DNA from: Saccharibacillus qingshengii
Lineage (GTDB): Bacteria; Bacillota; Bacilli; Paenibacillales; Paenibacillaceae
Direction of reading: 5' to 3'
Length of the DNA: 64,000 bases
NCBI RefSeq assembly: GCF_013185195.1
Contig: NZ_JAAZWC010000003.1
Coordinates: 1 to 64,000, forward strand
Of this stretch, positions 8,914 through 17,260 are shown in pieces. Below the pieces are notes generated by a model. The model had not been told where the DNA came from. It saw nothing but the letters and a program-made list of their open reading frames with translations, and ran no database searches. Positions within the stretch are counted from its first letter, which is position 1; each line of letters begins with the position of its first letter. The position numbers were made by a program, and so were the translations under genes.

Positions 8914-9321
8914 TTACAGCTTGTTCAGCTTGTCCGAACGGAATCCGCGGGGTTCCGGTTCACGGTCGAGATCGTCCGAGATCGGCTCGAGCGGGGTCGG
9001 GTCCGCCGAGACGGTCGGCTCGTTGTAAGCCGGCGGCGTCACGGAAGAAGCAACGGAAGGCGTAGAAGGCTGCGTGCGCAGCTGTTCGTTCTCTACACGA
9101 AGCTTTTTCAACTCGCGACGGGTCTGGAACAGGCGGTATACGCCGAACATGCCTACAGCCAGACCGCCGAAGAGCGCGCTGCCGAGAATGAGCAGGACCA
9201 GCGGAACATCCGCGTAGCCGAACAAGAAGTTGACTTCGACCGGGTTGACGTTAATGACTGCAAATACGGCCACGATCACGGCGAAGATCAGCATCAAGAT
9301 CAAAGACCATTGAGCTTTCAT
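8914..9321 (-). CDS. LapA/DUF1049-family membrane protein
   Basis: 135 residues. Two transmembrane helices (about 5-25 and 40-62) are separated by the family's NVNPVEVNFLFGYADVPL segment, followed by a coiled coil (RRELKKLRVENEQL) and a Pro/Ser/Thr-rich disordered tail. In Gram-negatives LapA helps lipopolysaccharide assembly; in Firmicutes the role is unknown. A short signal-less integral membrane protein. Confidence 0.85.
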   Translation of the reverse strand: MKAQWSLILMLIFAVIVAVFAVINVNPVEVNFLFGYADVPLVLLILGSALFGGLAVGMFGVYRLFQTRRELKKLRVENEQLRTQPSTPSVASSVTPPAYNEPTVSADPTPLEPISDDLDREPEPRGFRSDKLNKL

Positions 9322-9403
9322 GAATAAATATGTCTCCTTTCGCTTTGTTGCTTATTAGGATCATTAGCCGAAAGGATGAACTTTGACGCAGGAAGGTGTG
9401 TCC

Positions 9404-11206
9404 TTATTGAGACAGCTGTTCCATCTGTTCGATCAGCGCTTCGAACACGCTCATCGCTTCGCGTACCGGCTCGGGAGAAGACATGTCGACGCCCGCTTTT
9501 TGCAGGATGTTGATCGAATAATCGCTGCCGCCGCTCTTGAGGAAGCTGAGGTAGCGTTCGACCGCCGGTGCGCCTTCTTCCAGAATCTGCTTGGAGAAAC
9601 TGGTCGCGGCGGAGAAGCCGGTTGCGTACTTGTACACGTAGAAGCTGTTGTAGAAATGCGGGATCCGCGCCCATTCCATCTCGATATCCTGATCGACGAC
9701 CATGTCCGGGCCGTGGTACTGCACGTTCAGGTCGTAGTAGATGCTCGACAGATCCTGAGGCGTGAGCGATTCTCCGGCTTCCGTACGCGCGTGAATGATC
9801 TTCTCGAACTCGGCGAACATCGTCTGGCGGAACACGGTGGTGCGGAACTGATCGGCATAATACGTCAGCAGATACATTTTTTCTTTGGGATCAGTCGCTT
9901 TTTTGAGCAGATAATCCATCAGCAGCGCTTCGTTGGTCGTCGAGGCTACTTCGGCCAGGAAGATCGTGTACTGCGCGTCGCGGTAGGTCTGCGTATTGTC
10001 CGAGTAGTACGAGTGCAGCGCGTGTCCCATTTCATGGGCCAGCGTGAACATGCTGTTCAGGTTGTCCTTGTGGTTGAGCAGCACGTAAGGATGCACGCCG
10101 TAAGCGCCGGAGGAATAAGCGCCCGTCCGTTTGCCTTCGTTCTCGTAAATGTCGATCCAGCCTTCCTTGAAGCTGCTTTCGAGCACCTGGAGATAATCGG
10201 CGCCGAGCGGCTGCAGGCCGTCGATCACGGTTTGTTTGGCTTCGTCGTACGTGATGTCCATTTTGAACTCGTCGACGAGCGGAGCGAACAGATCGTACAT
10301 ATGCAGCTCGTCCACGCCCATGAGCTTTTTGCGCAGGCGCATGTAGCGGTGCAGAATCGGCAGGCTTTCATGGATCGAGCCGACCAGGTTGTCGTAGACG
10401 GATACCGGGACGTTGTCGCCGTACAGCTTCATTTCCAGCACGGACGGATATTTGCGCGCGCGGGCGTAGAAAATGTTCTTGTTCACGTTGGCCGTCAGCG
10501 ACGCGCCGATCGTGTTCTTGAGCTTGGCGTACGTGCCGTACACGGCCTGGAAAGCCCGGCGGCGCACGTCGACGTTGGCGCTTTCGAGGAATTGAATATA
10601 GCTGCCGTGGGTCAGTTCGACTTCATTGCCGTGCTCGTCCTCGATGTTCGGGAACTTGAGATCCGCATTGTTAAGCATGCCGAAAATGTTCTGCGGAGCC
10701 TGCGACAGATTGCCGACCTGGGCCAGCAGCGCTTCTTCGGCCTGCGACAGCACATGCGCTTTCTCCCGTTTCATTTCCTGCAGGGTGAAGCGGTACGGCT
10801 TGAGCGAAGGAGCATCGATCAGTTGGTCGAGCTGCGCGTCGTCCAGGGACAGGATCTCCGGCGTGATAAAGGACATCGCTTCGCCGGCATCGACCAGCAG
10901 CTTGCGGCCTTTTTGCGTCAGCGCCTGGTAAGTCGGGTTGGCGGTGTCCTGGTCATGGTACAGATGCGTGTAGACATAGAGCTGCTCCAGCTTGAGCGAG
11001 ACTTCGTCTTCGAACTTGAAGCAGTCTCCGATCTGCTGTTCGCTATTTAACTTGCCGCGAAATTCTTCGAATTTCTTGAGCTGCTTCTTGGTCTCGTCGT
11101 AAGTCTTGTCCCAGGAGGATTGGTCCGCGAACAAATCTTCCAGCTTCCATTGATGCTCGGCGGACACTTCGCTTCGTTTCGGCAGGGTTTTGGGCGTTGT
11201 ACTCAT
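9404..11206 (-). CDS. pepF: Oligoendopeptidase F (M3B)
   Basis: About 600 residues. The zinc-binding motif HEMGH lies at about residues 391-395 (TLAHEMGHALHSYY), with a downstream glutamate in the helical domain, as in M3 thimet-type peptidases that cleave short peptides in the cytoplasm. The family's N-terminal lid and C-terminal NSFYVYKYATGFSAA segment are present. Start ATG 11206 is chosen because GGAGGT lies about 10 nt upstream; ATG 11215 would sit directly on the site. Length is typical. Confidence 0.93.
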   Translation of the reverse strand: MSTTPKTLPKRSEVSAEHQWKLEDLFADQSSWDKTYDETKKQLKKFEEFRGKLNSEQQIGDCFKFEDEVSLKLEQLYVYTHLYHDQDTANPTYQALTQKGRKLLVDAGEAMSFITPEILSLDDAQLDQLIDAPSLKPYRFTLQEMKREKAHVLSQAEEALLAQVGNLSQAPQNIFGMLNNADLKFPNIEDEHGNEVELTHGSYIQFLESANVDVRRRAFQAVYGTYAKLKNTIGASLTANVNKNIFYARARKYPSVLEMKLYGDNVPVSVYDNLVGSIHESLPILHRYMRLRKKLMGVDELHMYDLFAPLVDEFKMDITYDEAKQTVIDGLQPLGADYLQVLESSFKEGWIDIYENEGKRTGAYSSGAYGVHPYVLLNHKDNLNSMFTLAHEMGHALHSYYSDNTQTYRDAQYTIFLAEVASTTNEALLMDYLLKKATDPKEKMYLLTYYADQFRTTVFRQTMFAEFEKIIHARTEAGESLTPQDLSSIYYDLNVQYHGPDMVVDQDIEMEWARIPHFYNSFYVYKYATGFSAATSFSKQILEEGAPAVERYLSFLKSGGSDYSINILQKAGVDMSSPEPVREAMSVFEALIEQMEQLSQ

Positions 11207-11254
11207 GATTCTCATGACCTCCTCGGAATGTTGGATCGCAGCAAAAAGGCCCGG

Positions 11255-11437
11255 TTAGGAGCCCATGCTAAACAGCGTATAGGCTGTCAGGATAAAAGAA
11301 ATCAGCAGCATCAAGGCAGCGGCGGTCGCAAGACCGCGTCTGAGCTTCGGCGGGATGGAGTCTTTGTAAAAAACGACGACACCGCCGAGCAGGAGCGTCA
11401 GGATCAGCAGGGCGGCGATGTTGGTCGTATTGTTCAT
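11255..11437 (-). CDS. Small two-helix membrane protein
   Basis: 60 residues with two hydrophobic helices (about 7-24 and 36-56) around a YKDSIPPKLRRG loop. It lies directly upstream of pepF and 6 nt downstream of the next small gene, so the three probably share a transcript. Family unknown. Confidence 0.55.
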   Translation of the reverse strand: MNNTTNIAALLILTLLLGGVVVFYKDSIPPKLRRGLATAAALMLLISFILTAYTLFSMGS

Positions 11438-11443
11438 AAGAAC

Positions 11444-11677
11444 CTACACATCCTTGAGGGCTTTGAGAATAGCCTGCCGCTCTTCTTCGGTGCCTTCGAA
11501 TTTCTCCGCGTCAAAACGGCGTTCCGCCCACTCGATCATGGCCGGCCGGCTCATGAAATTATGCGTTTCTTCGCCCCATTGATCGGAGATTTCGCGCAGG
11601 ACCCGCTGGCGGCCGTGAACTTCGACCGTCATCATGTTCCAGTTGTCGGTTTTGTAGATGGTGTACTTTTTGATCAT
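11444..11677 (-). CDS. Hypothetical protein, 77 aa
   Basis: ATG 11677 is chosen because GAGGAA lies 8 nt upstream; the open frame extends 7 codons further without a site. Soluble, with IYKTDNWNMMTVEV and a C-terminal helical EERQAILKALKDV. It may cotranscribe with the membrane protein and pepF. Function unknown. Confidence 0.6.
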   Translation of the reverse strand: MIKKYTIYKTDNWNMMTVEVHGRQRVLREISDQWGEETHNFMSRPAMIEWAERRFDAEKFEGTEEERQAILKALKDV

Positions 11678-11770
11678 ATCAGCTATTCCTCGTTTCAAAT
11701 CGTTTCTTATCTAAAATCATACCCTACCCATCCAGGCAAAAGCAACGCTGAAACAGGGTCCAGTTTTCAA

Positions 11771-11799
11771 TTGCCAAAGGTTTTTTGTTGCAGTATAAT
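11771..11799 (+). promoter_or_regulatory. Sigma-A promoter of the cold-shock gene
   Basis: TTGCCA (11771-11776), 17-bp spacer, TATAAT (11794-11799). It gives a short leader of about 40 nt before the TTG start. Confidence 0.8.
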
Positions 11800-11844
11800 A
11801 ACGATACTCACCACAGATGGTGATATTTTTAGGAGGTTGTTCAC

Positions 11845-12042
11845 TTGAAAGGTACAGTTAAATGGTTTAACGCAGAAAAAGGTTATGGTTTCCTGTCCGT
11901 AGAAGGCGGCGAAGACGTATTCGTACACTTCTCGGCAATCCAAGGCGACGGATTCAAGACGCTTGACGAAGGTCAAGAAGTCGAATTCGAAATCACCGAC
12001 GGCAACCGTGGACCGCAAGCAGCTAACGTAATCAAACTGTAA
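11845..12042 (+). CDS. csp: Cold-shock protein (CspB/CspD type)
   Basis: 65 residues starting at TTG 11845 after AGGAGGT. An OB-fold single-stranded nucleic-acid chaperone: RNP1 (KGYGFLSV, about 13-20) and RNP2 (VFVHFSAI, about 26-33) are intact. It begins [13 protein letters not shown] and ends QAANVIKL, as in Bacillus Csp proteins. Monocistronic, with its own promoter and terminator. Confidence 0.97.
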   Translation: MKGTVKWFNAEKGYGFLSVEGGEDVFVHFSAIQGDGFKTLDEGQEVEFEITDGNRGPQAANVIKL

Positions 12043-12079
12043 GAATTTTTCTTACCTGATTTGATGACATAGCAAACCG

Positions 12080-12112
12080 AGGCACAGCTCCTACCCGGAA
12101 CTGTGCCTTTTT
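12080..12112 (+). terminator. Intrinsic terminator of csp
   Basis: Arms AGGCACAG (12080-12087) and CTGTGCCT (12101-12108), followed by a T-run. Confidence 0.85.
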
Positions 12113-12215
12113 GCATGCCCATACAGGAAGGAAGCGGCAGAACCAGCCCGGAAATACGCCGCTGCTTGGAGCGTTGGCGCGTTCCCGGGCGAGTAGGGGC
12201 TGCCGGCATAATCCG

Positions 12216-13529
12216 TTACGTCTTGGGCTGGTTCAGCTTCGGTTCCCGTCCCATCCGGCGTACGACGAGGAAGATAATGACGGCTTCGGCCAGCAGGCCG
12301 ACCGACTGCGCCAAAGCGCCGATCATGCCGTTCCAGTGCGGCACGATCGCCACAAGCAGGAATAGAAGGGCGATCGTGCAGATCGCATTGGCCAGCTGGG
12401 AGCGCAGCATGACTTTGGTCTGCCCTTCGAGCAGGATCAGGCCGTTGCCGTAGTCCAGCCAAGGCATAACGAGCGGATACAGGATAAAGGCCCGAAGGGT
12501 GCGCAGACTTTCTTCGAGCAGGATGCCGTCGACGTTCATAATATGGCCGAATACCCAGTAGCCGAGCGGCGTATAGGCGATCAGCGCAACCAACGTGACC
12601 GGAACAAAGCCGATCGCCAGCGAGAACTTGCGCACCATGACCGGATCGATCCGGTAATAATTGAGCACGATCTGGTGGATATACATAAAGAAGCTAAGCA
12701 TCAGCTGCATGAGGCTGCCCGCGACCGCAAAGGAAGAAATAGCGAGCGCAACCCCGTCCGTTTTGCCCAGCATGATATTGAGCGCGGGACCGATAAACAT
12801 GGCGACGAAGGACGAATACAGCAGCGGCTTGTAGAAGCGGAACACGTCGCCGCGCGTTTCCACGGGATGGCCTTCCTTTTTGAGCGGCATGCGCCTTGCG
12901 ATATTGCGGCCTTCGAGGAAACTGACCGAAGCTTCGATCACCATGCCGAAGACGAAGATGACTGCGCCGACGACGCCGCTGTGAACCCCGGCGATATGTA
13001 CGAAATAAAGCGACATCAGATACATCCCCGACAGACGGATCACCATGCCGATCGTCAGCCATTTGGTCCGGTTGTTCGTGATGATGATGCCCTGGTAAAT
13101 ATTGCGGATGACCGAGAAAACGCTGACGAACATCAAGACGCCGTAAACGGCGAGGACGCTCGGCAGAAGTTCGCGGTCCACGCCGAACAGAATGCCGAAG
13201 ATGCCGTTGCCGACCGGCGTGTAGGCGATGACAAGACCGATCGCCATGACGCACACCAAGAAGACGTAGGTCACGAAGGTGAGCGCCTTGAACGAGATTT
13301 TGTCGCGTACCAAAGCCGAGCAGGTCTGCCTCAGCAGGGTGGACGGGCGTTCGGTGATCGCAAGCAGACTTCCGGCCAGCGCATAGCTGGCGATCACGGT
13401 TTCCGGCGATTCGGCATAGGCCAGCGTCCGGTTGATAATGACGTGGGACAAAGTGACAAGGGAAGCGGATAAGCCGAGCGGCACGAAGAAGAGCAGCAGG
13501 CGTTTCCAAGACAGCGGAACATCGGACAT
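12216..13529 (-). CDS. MOP-superfamily membrane transporter (MatE-type)
   Basis: 437 residues from ATG 13529 (AAAGGAG upstream); the open frame runs further 5' but without coding character. About 12 transmembrane helices in two similar halves, as in multidrug/oligosaccharidyl-lipid/polysaccharide exporters. Segments include LGLSASLVTLSHVIINRTLA and two TPLG/TPVG-containing helix ends (YTPVGNGIFG, YTPLGYWVFG) that suggest internal duplication. Bacillales homologues are usually annotated as multi-antimicrobial extrusion proteins. Substrate unknown. Confidence 0.8.
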   Translation of the reverse strand: MSDVPLSWKRLLLFFVPLGLSASLVTLSHVIINRTLAYAESPETVIASYALAGSLLAITERPSTLLRQTCSALVRDKISFKALTFVTYVFLVCVMAIGLVIAYTPVGNGIFGILFGVDRELLPSVLAVYGVLMFVSVFSVIRNIYQGIIITNNRTKWLTIGMVIRLSGMYLMSLYFVHIAGVHSGVVGAVIFVFGMVIEASVSFLEGRNIARRMPLKKEGHPVETRGDVFRFYKPLLYSSFVAMFIGPALNIMLGKTDGVALAISSFAVAGSLMQLMLSFFMYIHQIVLNYYRIDPVMVRKFSLAIGFVPVTLVALIAYTPLGYWVFGHIMNVDGILLEESLRTLRAFILYPLVMPWLDYGNGLILLEGQTKVMLRSQLANAICTIALLFLLVAIVPHWNGMIGALAQSVGLLAEAVIIFLVVRRMGREPKLNQPKT

Positions 13530-13753
13530 GACGGACTCCTTTCCCGAAAAGAAGGTACAGGCACGGACACGTTCAAAAAAATGGTCATTTTCCAGTATAG
13601 CATGACTGAAATTGTTTGAAGCCGGCGGAGGAAAAGTTTCCCGAAATTGAACGTTTTTCGAACGCGGCCCTGTCCAAAAAGGAAAGAAGGCGTGAAGCGC
13701 CGCACTTTTTGCAGAAAAACGTTGAAAAAACGCCGGAATATGACGAAGGTTAT

Positions 13754-13783
13754 TTGTATAAAGTAGACCCCTCATATTATAAT
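13754..13783 (+). promoter_or_regulatory. Promoter of ytpB
   Basis: TTGTAT (13754-13759), 18-bp spacer, TATAAT (13778-13783), with the TTG start of ytpB 45 nt downstream. The rest of the 300-nt intergenic region (13530-13829) shows no gene. Confidence 0.65.
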
Positions 13784-13828
13784 GGAAGTGAATTTGGGTA
13801 GATCTAAGACTGGTATTGGAGGTAAGCT

Positions 13829-14911
13829 TTGAATCGACTCAGAACCGCGCACAACGTTCCCGAAAATCCGATCCGCCTTATGCGATTGGTGTACAAAGTG
13901 GTGCTGCCGGACGTCAAGGACGCACTCGGGGGCTGGAAGAGCCGTGCCGAGACCATTCCCGACCCGGAACTGCGTACCCAGGCACTGGCGAGCATCGCCG
14001 ACAAAGAGTTCCATTGTCAGGGAGGCTCGGTCTACGCGGCCATCCATTTGGACAAAAAAGACGTGATTATTCCGCTGATTGTGGCTCTTCAGACCATCAG
14101 CGACTATCTCGACAATCTGTGCGACCGAAGCACTTCGCTGGATCCTCAGGATTTTCGTCTTTTACATAAGTCCATGCTGGATGCGATCGACCCGGATGCT
14201 CCGACGGATCACTATTACCGGTTCCGCGATGAGCAGGAAGACGGAGGATATCTGAACGCCTTGGTTGCCACCTGTCAGGACAAGATCAGACAGCTGCCGG
14301 GTTACGTTCACGCCCAGCCTTATGTACGCCGCCTTGTCGGACTGTACGGCGACCTGCAGGTTTACAAGCATATTTCGCACGAACTGCGCGAACCTTCGCT
14401 GACGGCCTGGAGAGCGGAACACGCCGATCTTGCGCCGGACCTGTACTGGAACGAGTTTGCCGCCGCGACCGGTTCGACGCTCGGCATGTTTATGCTGTTT
14501 GCCGGAGCGAGCCGCGACGATTTTGGTGCGGAAGACGCAAGGTCCGTGTACGAAGCTTATTTTCCATACGTATGCGGTCTTCATATCATGCTCGATTATC
14601 TGATCGATCAGGAAGAAGACCGCGTCGGAGGCGACCTGAATTTTTGCAATTACTATGAGAGCGGGGAGGCTATGCTCGCGCGTGTCGAAGAGATCGTAAA
14701 CGGCGCGAGGCGGGACGTGGCGGGGCTTCCGCATGCCGCTTTCCACCGTATGATCATCGAAGGGCTGCTTGCGCTGTATTTGTCCGATCCCAAAGTCAGC
14801 CAGCAGAAGGACGTGCGAACCGTGTCTAAACGGTTGATGAAGAAAAGTCCGCTGATGCGTATGTTCTTTTTCGTCAACAGTATCTGGATCCGCAAACATA
14901 AGCAGGACTAA
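13829..14911 (+). CDS. ytpB: Tetraprenyl-beta-curcumene synthase (DUF2600, YtpB-type)
   Basis: 360 residues from TTG 13829 after GGAGGT. The Asp cluster (Asp92, Asp95, Asp99 in SDYLDNLCD) and DYLIDQEEDR fit a Mg2+-dependent prenyl-diphosphate-using terpene synthase. In Bacillus subtilis YtpB converts heptaprenyl diphosphate to tetraprenyl-beta-curcumene, the precursor of C35 sesquarterpenes. The partner cyclase is not in this window. A 15-nt gap leads to pfkA, so the two may be cotranscribed. Confidence 0.9.
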   Translation: MNRLRTAHNVPENPIRLMRLVYKVVLPDVKDALGGWKSRAETIPDPELRTQALASIADKEFHCQGGSVYAAIHLDKKDVIIPLIVALQTISDYLDNLCDRSTSLDPQDFRLLHKSMLDAIDPDAPTDHYYRFRDEQEDGGYLNALVATCQDKIRQLPGYVHAQPYVRRLVGLYGDLQVYKHISHELREPSLTAWRAEHADLAPDLYWNEFAAATGSTLGMFMLFAGASRDDFGAEDARSVYEAYFPYVCGLHIMLDYLIDQEEDRVGGDLNFCNYYESGEAMLARVEEIVNGARRDVAGLPHAAFHRMIIEGLLALYLSDPKVSQQKDVRTVSKRLMKKSPLMRMFFFVNSIWIRKHKQD

Positions 14912-14926
14912 CAAGGAGGAAGCAAC

Positions 14927-15898
14927 ATGTCAGCAGTAAAAAAAATCGCCGTATTGACCAGTGGAGGAGACTCCCAGGGAATGAACGCCGCGCTTCGCGC
15001 CGTTGTGCGCAGCGCACTTTATCACGGAATCGAAATCTTCGGTATTCAGCGCGGCTATCAGGGTCTGCTCAATAACGATATTTTCTCAATGGATCTGCGC
15101 AGCGTAGGCGACATCATTCAGCGGGGCGGCACCGTGCTGCAATCGGCGCGTTCCAAAGAGTTCTACACCGAAGAAGGCCAGCGCAAAGGGGCGGAAATTC
15201 TTCGCGGTTACGGGATCGACGGCCTGGTGGTCATCGGCGGCGACGGTTCGTACCACGGCGCGAACAAGCTGAGCAAGCTCGGAATCAACACGATGGGCCT
15301 GCCGGGCACGATCGATAACGATATTTCGTTTACCGATTATACGATCGGATTCGATACGGCTGTCGGCGTTGTCGTCGATGCGATCAACAAACTGCGCGAT
15401 ACCATGTCTTCGCACGAACGCGCTTCCGTCGTGGAAGTCATGGGCCGCCACTGCGGCGATATCGCGCTGCATTCGGGCCTCGCTTCGGGCGCGGAGACGA
15501 TCCTCGTTCCGGAAGTGCCTTATGATCTGGGCGAAGTGGCACAGCGTATGACGCACAACTTTGCCATGGGCAAACGCCACAGTATCATCGTGGTGGCCGA
15601 AGGGGCAGGCAAAGGCGAAGATATCGCCAGAGAACTGTCGCAGCATTCGAAGCAGATCGATGCGCGCGTCACCGTTCTGGGCCATATCCAGCGCGGCGGC
15701 ACGCCGACTCCGTTCGACCGTAACCTGGCCAGCCGTCTTGGCGATTTCGCCGTACGTTCGCTGATCCGCGGCGAAAGCGACAAAGCCTGCGGGATCATCA
15801 AAGGCGAATTGACGCTGACCGATATCGACAAGGTCGTCAACACGAAAAACGATTTCGATCACGAAATGTACGAACTGGCGCTGCGTTTGTCGCAGTAA
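14927..15898 (+). CDS. pfkA: ATP-dependent 6-phosphofructokinase
   Basis: 323 residues. Converts fructose 6-phosphate to fructose 1,6-bisphosphate in glycolysis. The ATP loop GGDSQGMN is at 13-20, GGDGS at 104-108, and the catalytic Asp lies in TIDND (Asp130, Asp132); MGRHCGDIA is also present. GGDGS rather than GGDDS supports ATP use. The second residue set (SQ instead of the common AP in GGDAPGMN) is a small departure. Unlike the Bacillus order (accA-pfkA-pyk), here it follows ytpB, so this is either a second PFK or a rearranged locus. Confidence 0.93.
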   Translation: MSAVKKIAVLTSGGDSQGMNAALRAVVRSALYHGIEIFGIQRGYQGLLNNDIFSMDLRSVGDIIQRGGTVLQSARSKEFYTEEGQRKGAEILRGYGIDGLVVIGGDGSYHGANKLSKLGINTMGLPGTIDNDISFTDYTIGFDTAVGVVVDAINKLRDTMSSHERASVVEVMGRHCGDIALHSGLASGAETILVPEVPYDLGEVAQRMTHNFAMGKRHSIIVVAEGAGKGEDIARELSQHSKQIDARVTVLGHIQRGGTPTPFDRNLASRLGDFAVRSLIRGESDKACGIIKGELTLTDIDKVVNTKNDFDHEMYELALRLSQ

Positions 15899-15944
15899 GC
15901 CACTTGTCCTGCCGCGCCATGAACGGCGGGCCGGACCCCAATCG

Positions 15945-15998
15945 AACCTTCGCACCGAAACGGCAGATGTTAGGCCGTTTCCGCCGCGAAGGTTTTTT
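15945..15998 (+). terminator. Intrinsic terminator of pfkA
   Basis: Outer arms AACCTTCG (15945-15952) and CGAAGGTT (15987-15994) enclose a second hairpin GAAACGGC/GCCGTTTC; a T-run follows. Confidence 0.8.
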
Positions 15999-16067
15999 GG
16001 TATGCCTAAAAGCGCCCGACCGCAAACGGCTGCCGGTGTCGACTGCAGATTGCCGTTCAAAAAGAAG

Positions 16068-16098
16068 TTGACAACAAAGTAGTTAGGATCCATACTAA
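16068..16098 (+). promoter_or_regulatory. marR promoter with overlapping operator
   Basis: TTGACA (16068-16073), 17 bp, CATACT (16091-16096). The segment TTAG-8 nt-CTAA (16083-16098) overlaps the -10 region and shares the 12-mer TAGTTAGGATCC with the site at 16721. The predicted +1 falls at about the ATG, so the mRNA may be leaderless. Confidence 0.6.
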
Positions 16099-16102
16099 GT
16101 CC

Positions 16103-16648
16103 ATGAACAATAACTCCAAGACGATCCATGACCCCAATGCCGCTCCTACCTTGGCCCAATCCCAACGTCAGATTGAACGTTACGATCTGGATGTGGATGC
16201 CCAGGCGATACTGGTTGCCGCCCGCTTGATGGCCGCGGGAGCCAAGCTTGCCCAAGCTTCCGAGATCCACTTTTCAAAATTCGGTTTGTCGACGGGACGC
16301 TACCGCCTGTTGGCGGATCTCGAGGATCACGGGGGAGAAGAACTGCCTTCGCAGCTGGCCGAGCATCTGGGCGTAACACGCGCCACGGTGACCGGACTCA
16401 TCGATACGCTTGCGCGGGACGGCCTGGTCGCCCGACGGGCAAGTGCCGAAGACGGCCGTCAGCGGACCGTCGTCTTGACGGAATCTGGTGCATCGAAACT
16501 TCGGGAGATGGCCGCCGAACATTTTGCCTGGCTGGAATCCATGGTCGGTCTGCTCGCGATCGAGGAACGAAGCGTATTCCTTGAACTGCTCGGCCGTATT
16601 ACCCAAGGGATCTCGGGACTTGCGAATGAACGCGATAAGCAGTCCTAG
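16103..16648 (+). CDS. MarR-family transcriptional regulator
   Basis: 181 residues. A winged helix-turn-helix in the middle (PSQLAEHLGVTRATVTGLIDTL then the wing ARRASAEDGRQRTVVLTE), flanked by dimerisation helices. ATG 16103 has no Shine-Dalgarno site and sits at the predicted transcription start. The N-terminal 45 residues are longer than in most MarR proteins. Matching TTAGGATCC operators lie at its own promoter and before the downstream membrane protein/NmrA pair, so it probably represses both. Confidence 0.85.
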   Translation: MNNNSKTIHDPNAAPTLAQSQRQIERYDLDVDAQAILVAARLMAAGAKLAQASEIHFSKFGLSTGRYRLLADLEDHGGEELPSQLAEHLGVTRATVTGLIDTLARDGLVARRASAEDGRQRTVVLTESGASKLREMAAEHFAWLESMVGLLAIEERSVFLELLGRITQGISGLANERDKQS

Positions 16649-16691
16649 ATTTACAGCTGCCCAAGAAGATCGGTCACGAATAAGCAGGACC

Positions 16692-16712
16692 GGCCCAGCC
16701 GGGCCTTTCTTA
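16692..16712 (+). terminator. Short terminator after marR
   Basis: GGCCC (16692-16696), AGCC loop, GGGCC (16701-16705), then TTTCTT. Confidence 0.5.
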
Positions 16713-16720
16713 TTCTCCTA

Positions 16721-16735
16721 TAGTTAGGATCCTAA
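16721..16735 (+). promoter_or_regulatory. MarR-type operator
   Basis: Contains the perfect palindrome TTAGGATCCTAA (16724-16735) and repeats the 12-mer TAGTTAGGATCC of the marR promoter. It overlaps a TATAGT (16719-16724) that could be the -10 element of the downstream operon. Confidence 0.6.
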
Positions 16736-16828
16736 TCATATGGCTGAACCAGAGTTGACGAAGAAGAGCAAGGAGGAAGTCCTATTAGGCATGCAGCGAA
16801 GAAAAGTCGTATTGGCAAAAAGAATTTT

Positions 16829-17260
16829 GTGTTAGGGCGCGAAGTGGCGATGGGCTATGCCGCTCCTGCCGTCATGGCGGGGATCGGAGGCGTGGTGACT
16901 GCCAATCCGGAACTTCGGTTCGGAGCGTTCACTACGATCGGCGGAATGTCGGCTGTGGCCGCGCTGCTTATCGGCCTGCTGCTGATGAGCGGCGTAGGCC
17001 GTATGCGCTGGGTCGCCGAGGCTCCCCTATGGGCCGTTGTCGGGGGATTTGCCGCACTCGGCTGCGGTCTGGGGTTGGGCAGTGCGGGGTTGGCAGCCGA
17101 TTTTATCGAAACCGTGTTTCCCAATCGCCGTCCGGACTGGACAAATCGAATCCCGACCGATTTTCCGCTGTCCGGATTTCTGGCCGGGGCTATCGTGACC
17201 TGGCGATGGCGGGCAGCACTTGCGAATCAAACTTCACCTAAAAGGAGTGGACGAACATGA
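16829..17260 (+). CDS. Four-helix membrane protein, uncertain start
   Basis: About 143 residues with four hydrophobic segments (GYAAPAVMAGIGGVV, SAVAALLIGLLLMSGV, AVVGGFAALGCGLGLG, and LSGFLAGAIV). The GTG at 16829 has no ribosome-binding site. A perfect AAGGAGGA (16770-16777) is spaced correctly for an ATT codon at 16784 in the same frame. A different frame opens at ATG 16740 and reads well to the TTTT at 16825-16828. One extra T there would fuse it to this gene, so a one-base deletion is possible. It overlaps the next gene by ATGA. Family unknown. Confidence 0.6.
   Translation: MLGREVAMGYAAPAVMAGIGGVVTANPELRFGAFTTIGGMSAVAALLIGLLLMSGVGRMRWVAEAPLWAVVGGFAALGCGLGLGSAGLAADFIETVFPNRRPDWTNRIPTDFPLSGFLAGAIVTWRWRAALANQTSPKRSGRT

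Noticed and set aside
9383-11050. Long plus-strand open frame of 555 codons
   Set aside because: It is the antisense of oligoendopeptidase F, open only because of GC-rich codon use, with no ribosome-binding site.
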